A stretch of 64,000 nucleotides of DNA. Origin: Vibrio lentus. Lineage in GTDB: Bacteria > Pseudomonadota > Gammaproteobacteria > Enterobacterales > Vibrionaceae. The translations under genes and the position numbers were made by a program. Every line of letters starts with the position of its first letter. The stretch's first letter is position 1. The notes under the pieces were generated by a model. It did not search any database, was not told the origin of the DNA, and saw nothing but the letters and a program-made list of their open reading frames with translations. Below, in pieces: positions 58,860 to 64,000 of the stretch. The stretch lies in assembly GCF_030409755.1 (NCBI RefSeq), contig NZ_JAUFQE010000002.1:1054001-1118000 (forward strand). Direction: 5' to 3'.

Positions 58860-59282
58860 ATGAGTCTAACTTCCAGTTCAAAAGTTAATGAGTGTATTAA
58901 TCAATTCGGTTTATTTGGTGTTATGAATAACACTAAATGGAATGCACTATTTTCAGCATTAAATGATCTCGAAGAGCTAATCAGTTATCGGGTTACATAT
59001 ATAGATGGTTCAACCTGGCCAGAGGTTGAATCGAGTCAACACTATACTTCCGAACTAGCCCAAATTTGGGGGAATTTTCGAGCAATAGAATTTGTTGATA
59101 TCGATGCTCGTATTAGTTATTCAAAGGGAGTTCTTATGGAGCCTGAGATAATTGATTATCAGTATAAAATTATCAATATTTGCTCAGTGGCAAATACCCC
59201 TATATCTCTAGAAAATGGAGTTATTCGTGTTTGGGGTTATCTCAGGCATGGAGTCGATATTCCGCTTCATAAATACACATAA
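58860..59282 (+). CDS. Cassette gene: DUF6678-like protein 1
   Basis: The 140-residue protein (ATG 58860 after TTGGAG) contains MNNTKWNALFSALNDL, then an acidic middle and a final GVIRVWGYLR. The NTKWxxxF motif and the C-terminal strand are shared with the gene at 61973, so both appear to be DUF6678. Function unknown; such genes are frequent in Vibrio integron cassettes. The stop codon is part of the attC start that follows. Confidence 0.75.
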   Translation: MSLTSSSKVNECINQFGLFGVMNNTKWNALFSALNDLEELISYRVTYIDGSTWPEVESSQHYTSELAQIWGNFRAIEFVDIDARISYSKGVLMEPEIIDYQYKIINICSVANTPISLENGVIRVWGYLRHGVDIPLHKYT

Positions 59283-59400
59283 CAAGCAATTTAAGCAGAC
59301 TGTCAACGCTCGGTATTTTCAACTCAGTTTAGCTTCAGTGATTTAGGAGGTAAGTTTGAGTGTATTAGTAGCGTTGTCAGCTACTTAATTGGGCGTTAGC
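59278..59400 (+). repeat. attC (VCR-like) recombination site, cassette 1
   Basis: About 123 bases, from ATAACAAGCAATTTAAGCAG to a 3' core GGGCGTTAGC. The arms pair (AGCAGACTGTCAACGC with GCGTTGTCAGCTACTTAATT, imperfectly). Length and layout match VCR-like attC sites. It is nearly the same as the site at 62393-62513. Confidence 0.8.
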
Positions 59401-59415
59401 CCTCAATGGAGTCGC

Positions 59416-59889
59416 ATGAAATTATCATTAATCGCAGCAGTGTCTGAAAATGGTGTAATAGGTTCGGGCTTAGACATACCTTGGTCAGTAAAAGGCGAGC
59501 AGTTGCTGTTTAAAGCTATGACATATAATCAATGGTTAATTGTTGGTAGGAAGACTTTTGAGTCTATGGGGAAGCTCCCAAATAGAAAGTATGCGGTAAT
59601 TACTCGCTCAGAGTTAAAATCGGATGATAAGGATGTATTCTATTTTTCATCAATTGATAATGCATTATCTACACTGAAAAACGTTACCGACCATGTATTT
59701 GTGTCTGGTGGCGGTGAAATATACAAAGCACTAATTCATCGCGCTGATACACTGCATATATCGACAGTTCATACTGAAATTGACGGTGATGTGTTTTTCC
59801 CTCAAGTTCCTAATGGCTACAGTGAAGTGTTTGAACAACGATTTAGTTCAAATTTAGACTACACGTATCGCATTTGGCAAAAGGGCTAA
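59416..59889 (+). CDS. dfrA: Integron-cassette dihydrofolate reductase, DfrA1-like
   Basis: ATG 59416 gives 157 residues, the same length as DfrA1 of class 1/2 integrons as I recall it. Shared stretches include [19 protein letters not shown], the [14 protein letters not shown] loop, [23 protein letters not shown] and a final RIWQKG. DHFR reduces dihydrofolate with NADPH; the DfrA1 group resists trimethoprim. Chromosomal Vibrio DHFR (FolA) is a different, separate gene. The promoter source is unclear. Its own attC follows and is interrupted by an IS. Resistance here is inferred from family and not shown. Confidence 0.93.
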   Translation: MKLSLIAAVSENGVIGSGLDIPWSVKGEQLLFKAMTYNQWLIVGRKTFESMGKLPNRKYAVITRSELKSDDKDVFYFSSIDNALSTLKNVTDHVFVSGGGEIYKALIHRADTLHISTVHTEIDGDVFFPQVPNGYSEVFEQRFSSNLDYTYRIWQKG

Positions 59890-59975
59890 TAAGGCGTTTA
59901 AACGTAACTAAAACAGTGGGTTAGGTTTCGCTTCGCTACACATTGTAACCCACAATTTTAGTCCGCTTAACGCGG
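59887..59975 (+). repeat. attC of the dfrA cassette, interrupted by an IS
   Basis: The site starts at the dfrA stop and includes the hairpin GTGGGTTA ... TAACCCAC. It stops at CTTAACGCGG, where the IS begins. The missing 3' core CGTTAGC is found at 61338-61344, after the IS. Joined, the two parts make an attC of about 96 bases, close to the 97-base site at 61857. Confidence 0.85.
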
Positions 59976-59984
59976 CTACATGGA

Positions 59985-60243
59985 TTCCCCCCAGGTTGTC
60001 AAACACCCGCTAAACTTATGTTGATGGGTTTTGGACTGCCGCTCTACATTCGGCCTACTTATCGACGATTCGCATACGTCGTGGCCCTGATGACTTGCGC
60101 GACTGCGGTGCCTTATTCGTTAGATGACATCTAGTGTGTCCGCCGCATTAACAGGCTCTCCGCAAGTGGTCTTAACCTATCTCCATCATTAGCGTCTGCA
60201 ATGACCCGGTGGGTTTAACTCTTTATGCTGCTTAAGGTTTTAC
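59985..60243 (-). ncRNA. Probable guide RNA (seekRNA/bridge RNA) region of the IS
   Basis: A noncoding stretch of about 260 bases between the transposase stop and the end of the element. IS1111-group elements encode their target-guiding RNA downstream of the transposase, so this is where it should be. It contains ATTCGTTAG (60115-60123), equal to the right junction with attC at 61335-61343. It also contains TTAACAGG (60148-60155), which matches the left flank of the second IS site (62971). The second copy keeps this region almost unchanged. RNA ends and orientation are inferred. Confidence 0.55.
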
Positions 60244-61269
60244 TTAAGCAGCATAGTTTTCATATTCTGTTTGATTGTGTAAAAGCGACCATATAATTCG
60301 TGCGTTCTTCGCGGCAAGTGCCACTATTGCTCGGTTCATTCCTCTTCGTTCCAGAACGCCTCTGCACCACTGACTTAACTTATCTTGTTTGTCGCCAAGG
60401 TTGGCAATCACGGTCCTTGCGCCGTGAACTAATAGTGTTCGTAAGTATTTGTCGCCGTGTTTGGTTATCCGACCTAACCGAGGTTTTCCTCCTGTGGAAT
60501 ATTGCTTTGGTACTAGTCCTAGCCAAGCAGAGAAATCACGGCTTTTATCAAATTGAGAACCATTGCCTATCGAAGCAAGTATAGCAGTAGCGGTTTGCGG
60601 CCCAATACCTCGAACTTTCATCACTCGTTGAACATTAGCGCTGACCTTAGCAAAAGAGTCAAAGACTTGCTCTGTATCGGCGATACGTTGATTCAATTCA
60701 CCAAGGTGGTGATAAGCATCGGCAATGACTGTTCTTGCGAGGTGTGGCAGTTCATTTTCTGCATCTTCGAGCATTAAGGGAACGTGTTTCATTAACGAAG
60801 AGCGGCCAACAGGAATGATCAACCCGAATTCAGAGAGTAGGGCACGCATGCGATTCATAAGCGCGGTGCGTTCACGAACCCAATGCTCTCTCATTCTATG
60901 TACCGATAGGATGGCTTGTTGATCGGGGGATTTTATGGGCACAAAGCGAGTAGATGGACGCTGAACAGCTTCGCAGATAGCAACAGCATCATTAAGGTCG
61001 TTCTTCCCTTTAGTTCGATAAGGAACTACGTATTTAACGGCCATAATACGGGCGTCGTGACCGAGTTTATTGAGTGTTCTTGCCCAATAATGTGCACCAC
61101 CACACGCTTCAACGCCTATACGCATGAGTGGCATATTTGCTATTGTAGTCAGTAGTTTAGAGCGAGTTACCGACTTATGAAGTATGACCTTACCATTTTG
61201 GTCTACGGCATGAAGACTAAAGTGGTTTTTAGCTAGGTCGATACCGCAGAAATAAGAATAATCAGACAT
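60244..61269 (-). CDS. IS1111-group (IS110 family) transposase
   Basis: 341 residues from ATG 61269, which follows a GGAGG. The N-terminal RuvC-like DEDD domain has GIDLAKNHFSLHAV (first Asp), IGVEACGGAHYWART (Glu) and KNDLNDAVAICEA (Asp-x2-Asp). The C-terminal serine domain has VMKVRGIGPQTATAILA then FSAWLGLVPKQYSTGGKPRLG. This enzyme excises and inserts the element with help of a guide RNA. All key residues are present, so it may be active. Confidence 0.94.
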   Translation of the reverse strand: MSDYSYFCGIDLAKNHFSLHAVDQNGKVILHKSVTRSKLLTTIANMPLMRIGVEACGGAHYWARTLNKLGHDARIMAVKYVVPYRTKGKNDLNDAVAICEAVQRPSTRFVPIKSPDQQAILSVHRMREHWVRERTALMNRMRALLSEFGLIIPVGRSSLMKHVPLMLEDAENELPHLARTVIADAYHHLGELNQRIADTEQVFDSFAKVSANVQRVMKVRGIGPQTATAILASIGNGSQFDKSRDFSAWLGLVPKQYSTGGKPRLGRITKHGDKYLRTLLVHGARTVIANLGDKQDKLSQWCRGVLERRGMNRAIVALAAKNARIIWSLLHNQTEYENYAA

Positions 61270-61382
61270 GGTGCCTCCGATGCATTTAAGTACCACATAA
61301 GTGTGGCAGATTCTCGGTAGGGGGAATCCATGTCATTCGTTAGCACTAGAGGGGTATCACTATTTACGAGGTTATTTTTAAT

Positions 61383-61850
61383 ATAAAATACGAAGGGTTC
61401 TGGAGCTTGCTTTTCATTCTTCCAGGCATTCTATTTATGTCTATCGCAATTGGTGTAATAAAGAATCAAGATAAAGTTATCGAGTATAACGGGACAAAAG
61501 CAGGAAAAAAGCAATCCACTTTAGGATTTAAGGTAAAAATGGGAGTGTTTTTAAGTTTTTCTATTCTTTGGACTGGTTTAGCTGGGTATGGAGTGGGATC
61601 TCAATTGTATTCATTGTTGTCTGATTACTCAGCTGGTAAATACAGTATTGTTGAGGGGCAGGTAGAAAAACTTGATTACAATGGTAAATATGAGAGTTTT
61701 AGTATTAACGGAGTTAGTTTCCGTTACTCAGAGTCATCTGTTACCCCTGGCTTCAATAATACCAATGGTCCTATACGCGAAGGGCTTGATTTAAGAATCT
61801 CTTATATTAAAAATACAATTCTAAAAATAGAGGTTCTTGAAGCACTGTAA
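61383..61850 (+). CDS. Cassette gene: DUF3592-like membrane protein, start uncertain
   Basis: A small protein with two membrane spans: a first segment (FILPGILFMSIAIGVI), a basic loop with a KxGKKQS, and a second segment (MGVFLSFSILWTGLAGYGVG). A soluble region with EGQVEKLDYN and SFSINGVSFRYS then resembles DUF3592. The frame runs from 61350, but the natural N-terminus (KYEGFWSLLFILPG) is preceded by ATA at 61383 and not ATG. The other choice is TTG at 61407. The start codon may be degraded or rare. It lies just right of the IS. Confidence 0.55.
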   Translation: MKYEGFWSLLFILPGILFMSIAIGVIKNQDKVIEYNGTKAGKKQSTLGFKVKMGVFLSFSILWTGLAGYGVGSQLYSLLSDYSAGKYSIVEGQVEKLDYNGKYESFSINGVSFRYSESSVTPGFNNTNGPIREGLDLRISYIKNTILKIEVLEAL

Positions 61851-61856
61851 AATAAT

Positions 61857-61953
61857 GCTAACAAGCGCTTTAAACGGACAAAAACAGTTGGTTAGGTTCC
61901 GCTTCGCTCCACATTATAACCAACAGTTTTTGTCCGTTTAAGCGGGCGTTATA
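61857..61953 (+). repeat. attC site, intact
   Basis: From GCTAACAAGCGC to AAGCGGGCGTTATA, about 97 bases. Long arms pair (AAACGGACAAAAAC with GTTTTTGTCCGTTT) and an inner hairpin GTTGGTTA pairs with TAACCAAC. A complete integron attC, similar in type to that of the dfrA cassette. Confidence 0.88.
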
Positions 61954-61972
61954 CGTTTTTTGGAGGCTCTTC

Positions 61973-62389
61973 ATGCCAGCAAGAATTGATGAATACCTTG
62001 ATAAGGTCATCAAGAATCGATTTACTGTTTCATTAATGTCAAACACTAAATGGCATAAAGCTTTCACGGTGTTAGATGTTCCTGAATTGATGTTGAATCA
62101 GTGTTACTGGAAGTTTGTTGATAGCGATGATGAGTTTCTAGGTTTGCTTACTAAATCAGATGAGCTGATGGAAAAGTATGTGTGTGACTATGGCTCAGGT
62201 CCTTTCGCCTACAAAAGAATAGAGTGGTTAGAAATCCCCAAAGTAGGTAAGCCTAGTGGTTATGAAAACGTTCCCTTTAAACATTGGCATCAAGATATAG
62301 ATGGTGCATTGAGTATCTTAAACTCAGTTGGTCACTTCGATACTGAGTTTACGGATAGAGGGTTGCGTATCTACGGTTTCAGAGAGTAA
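61973..62389 (+). CDS. Cassette gene: DUF6678-like protein 2
   Basis: 138 residues from ATG 61973 after TGGAGG. SNTKWHKAFTVLDVPELM at about 21-38 matches the NTKW motif of the gene at 58860, and the C-terminus (DRGLRIYGFRE) is the same type of strand. Between them, residues are diverged. Unknown function; a paralogue in a separate cassette. A near-identical VCR-like attC follows it. Confidence 0.75.
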   Translation: MPARIDEYLDKVIKNRFTVSLMSNTKWHKAFTVLDVPELMLNQCYWKFVDSDDEFLGLLTKSDELMEKYVCDYGSGPFAYKRIEWLEIPKVGKPSGYENVPFKHWHQDIDGALSILNSVGHFDTEFTDRGLRIYGFRE

Positions 62390-62392
62390 ACG

Positions 62393-62513
62393 TATAACAA
62401 GCAATTTAAGCAGACTGCCAACGCTTGGCAGCCTGCTTGTTTTAGCTTCAGTGACTTCGGTGGTATTTTGAGTGTATCGGTTGCGTTGTCAGCTACTAAA
62501 TTGGGCGTTATGT
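62393..62513 (+). repeat. attC (VCR-like) site
   Basis: About 121 bases from ATAACAAGCAATTTAAGCAG to GGGCGTTATG. It is nearly the same as 59278-59400, and in both cases it follows a DUF6678 gene. Confidence 0.82.
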
Positions 62514-62525
62514 GTCAGAGAGATT

Positions 62526-62861
62526 ATGAGATTTTTGAAACTATTTATCTTGATTTTAGTAGCAGGCTGTTCAAGTCCTGTAGAAAACAGTCTCTCATCT
62601 GAATATTTAGATTTAGAGCCAACAGAGTTTGTACTTCCGAGATATCCCAAAGTTGCAGTGGAAAGCAACCTATCAGGGTATGTGGTCATGACGTTTAACA
62701 TCAACAAGCAAGGGGATGTGACTGATATTGTTGTAGTCGAGTCCAATCTAAAGGGGATCTTTGACAAGGCCGCTGTACAAGCGTTGTCAAAATGGAAATA
62801 TGAACCACTCAAAGATGTTGAATTTATTGCTCAAAAACAAAAGTTAGTGTTTAAAATCTAA
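62526..62861 (+). CDS. Cassette gene: lipoprotein with a TonB C-terminal domain
   Basis: 111 residues from ATG 62526, after GAGAGATT. A lipoprotein signal (LFILILVAGCSS, lipid on the Cys) is followed at once by a TonB_C domain: RYPKVAVESNLSGYVVMTFN, then VVVESNLKGIFDKAAVQALSKWKYEP. It lacks the transmembrane anchor and proline-rich span of TonB and the ExbB/D partners, so it cannot be a normal energy transducer. Its role in a mobile cassette is unknown. A longer frame to 62472 crosses the attC and is not used. Confidence 0.8.
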   Translation: MRFLKLFILILVAGCSSPVENSLSSEYLDLEPTEFVLPRYPKVAVESNLSGYVVMTFNINKQGDVTDIVVVESNLKGIFDKAAVQALSKWKYEPLKDVEFIAQKQKLVFKI

Positions 62862-62864
62862 CAC

Positions 62865-62979
62865 ATAACAAATTGTTCAAGAGTGCTTCGTCACGCGTGG
62901 TATTTTACAATGCGTTGGTTTGACTGATTAAGGTGTAATGCGGGATCTTCGGTATTGCGCTCCTCTCACCTTAACAGGG
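62865..62979 (+). repeat. attC of the TonB-domain cassette, interrupted by an IS
   Basis: From ATAACAAATTGTTCAAGAG to ACCTTAACAGGG, where the second IS begins. The 3' core is not visible, because that side of the IS is lost. Confidence 0.65.
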
Positions 62980-63702
62980 CTACATGGATTCCCCCCAGGT
63001 TGTCAAACATCCGCTAAACTTATGTTGATGGGTTTTGGACTGCCGCTCTACATTCGGCCTACTTATCGACGATTCGCATACGTCGTGGCCCTGATGACTT
63101 GCGCGACTGCGGTGCCTTATTCGTTAGATGACATCTAGTGTGTCCGCCGCATTAACAGGCTCTCCGCAAGTGGTCTTAACCTATCTCCATCATTAGCGTC
63201 TGCAATGACCCGGTGGGTTTAACTCTTTATGCTGCTTAGGTTTCTACTTAATCAGCATAGTTTTCATATTCTGTTTGATTGTGTAAAAGCGACCATATAA
63301 TTCGTGCGTTCTTCGAGGCAAGTGCCACTATTGCTCGGTTCATTCCTCTTCGTTCCAGAACGCCTCTGTACCACTGACTTAACTTATCTTGCGGGGGATT
63401 TTATGGGTATAAAGCGAGTAGATGGACGCTGAACAGCTTCGCAGAGAGCTACTGCATCATTAAGGTTGTTCTTCCCTTTAGTTCGATAAGGAACCACGTA
63501 TTTAACGGCCATGATACGGGCGTCATGTCCCAGTTTATTGAGTGTTCTTGCCCAATAATGTGCACCACCACACGCTTCAATACCTATACGCATGAGTGGC
63601 AGATTTGCTATTGTAGTCAGTAGTTTAGAGCGGGTTACTGACTTATGAAGTATGACCTTACCATTTTGGTCTACGGCATGAAGACTGAAGTAGTTTTTAG
63701 CT
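62980..63702. mobile_element. Second IS1111-group copy, decayed
   Basis: It shares the left end (inverted repeat 62985-62996) and the noncoding segment with the intact copy, with few differences. It lacks 536 bases internally (matching 60388-60923 of the intact copy). It ends at 63702, without the right inverted repeat and the first 20 or so codons of the transposase. It cannot move by itself, but might be mobilised only if ends were supplied, which it lacks. Confidence 0.85.
63248..63702 (-). pseudogene. Transposase pseudogene of the second IS copy
   Basis: Pieces of the IS1111 transposase remain, such as IGIEACGGAHYWARTLNKLG and the final HNQTEYENYAD. A 536-base deletion joins the two halves out of frame and the N-terminal Asp is missing. 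Not functional. Confidence 0.9.
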
Positions 63703-63705
63703 AAT

Positions 63706-63960
63706 GAGCTTAGAACACAGTTAACTGAAGCAGGGGTAAGAGTAACTTTCGATAGTCGTTATAAGCTAGTTACAGCGCATAGCTCAATTATTCGGTTCAA
63801 AGCCCCACTCAATGATGCTCAGCAACTTTTAGCCTTATGTCAGCGGTATAGGAATCACGATTTTGGTCATGTTGTGCTTGAAAACTTCGAGTTGGTTTTC
63901 AATAACTGGTATCAGAATTTAGACGTCACCAAGTCTTTGGCAAAGTATAGGGTGCAATAG
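63706..63960 (+). pseudogene. C-terminal fragment of an unknown cassette protein
   Basis: An open frame of 84 codons without a start codon begins at the broken end of the IS. It reads ELRTQLTEAGVRVTFDSRYK ... FGHVVLENFELVFNNWYQN and ends in YRVQ. It is probably the 3' part of a cassette gene whose 5' part was lost with the IS end. An attC-like core (CGCGTTATG) follows at 63967, without visible arms. No family is recognised. Confidence 0.5.
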
Positions 63961-64000
63961 TTAGCACGCGTTATGTTGCGGACTAATTTTACATAGATAA

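Larger units (their letters stand above)
59976..61337. mobile_element. IS110-family, IS1111-group insertion sequence, intact copy
   Basis: Subterminal inverted repeats TGGATTCCCCC (59981-59991) and GGGGGAATCCA (61320-61330) enclose a transposase and a long noncoding part. Short extensions lie outside the repeats (about 5 and 7 bases), as is typical of the IS1111 group. No target duplication is seen. It sits within the attC of the dfrA cassette, close to the 3' core. Confidence 0.88.

Noticed and set aside
62938..63138. A 66-residue frame at the left end of the second IS
   Set aside because: It runs across the attC/IS junction into the noncoding guide region, and the same segment in the intact copy has no start codon in place.

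Overview
The window looks like a piece of a marine Vibrio chromosome, most likely from or near the Splendidus clade. The evidence is moderate G+C, Vibrio-type gene content (UspA-like protein, ArgO-like exporter, GlpT/GlpQ, RsuA, DUF3297, the cry-DASH/FeS-photolyase/SDR operon) and integron cassettes with VCR-like attC sites at the right end. The species is inference. No rRNA, tRNA or CRISPR array was seen.

Layout. (1) 0-8 kb: ordinary and accessory genes. They include a PAS-domain protein cut by the window edge, whose leader holds nine CTGAA units, a secreted subtilase, a secreted sphingomyelinase-like enzyme, an ArgO-like exporter, a GST and an outer-membrane barrel. (2) 8-13 kb: the sbcD-sbcC nuclease operon. 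(3) 13-18.5 kb: a light/DNA-repair neighbourhood with DUF2256, a RIO1-type kinase, an SDR, an FeS photolyase and cry-DASH. (4) 18.7-21.2 kb: a UspA-like protein, a PcfJ-domain protein with a 44-residue zinc-ribbon partner, and an acetyltransferase. (5) 21.2-49.4 kb: a complete hydroxamate-siderophore locus. (6) 49.6-58.6 kb: housekeeping genes including glpT-glpQ, rsuA and a sugar acetyltransferase. (7) 58.8-64 kb: an integron cassette array with no integrase gene beside it. It carries a dfrA1-like dihydrofolate reductase and two IS1111-type elements sitting inside attC sites.

The siderophore locus works as a unit. A phosphopantetheinyl transferase activates two NRPSs whose four modules read C-A-T-E / C-A-T / C-A-T // C-A-T-E-TE. 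Three adenylation domains share one hand-derived code and the third module of the first protein has a serine code. With an ornithine N-hydroxylase, an IucB-type N-acetyltransferase, an MbtH protein and an N-terminal condensation domain suited to lipid loading, the expected product is an acylated peptide with three N-acetyl-N-hydroxyornithines and one serine, i.e. amphibactin-like. A PvdE-type exporter, a TonB-dependent receptor and a FhuD/B/C-like importer complete the cycle. Three Fur-box-like sites lie in the promoter gaps.

The cassette array holds two DUF6678 genes, dfrA, a DUF3592-like membrane protein and a one-domain TonB-C lipoprotein. One IS copy is intact. The other has an internal deletion and lacks one end. 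Both left ends abut the same position of an attC, and both keep an almost identical noncoding segment downstream of the transposase that probably encodes the guide RNA used by this family.
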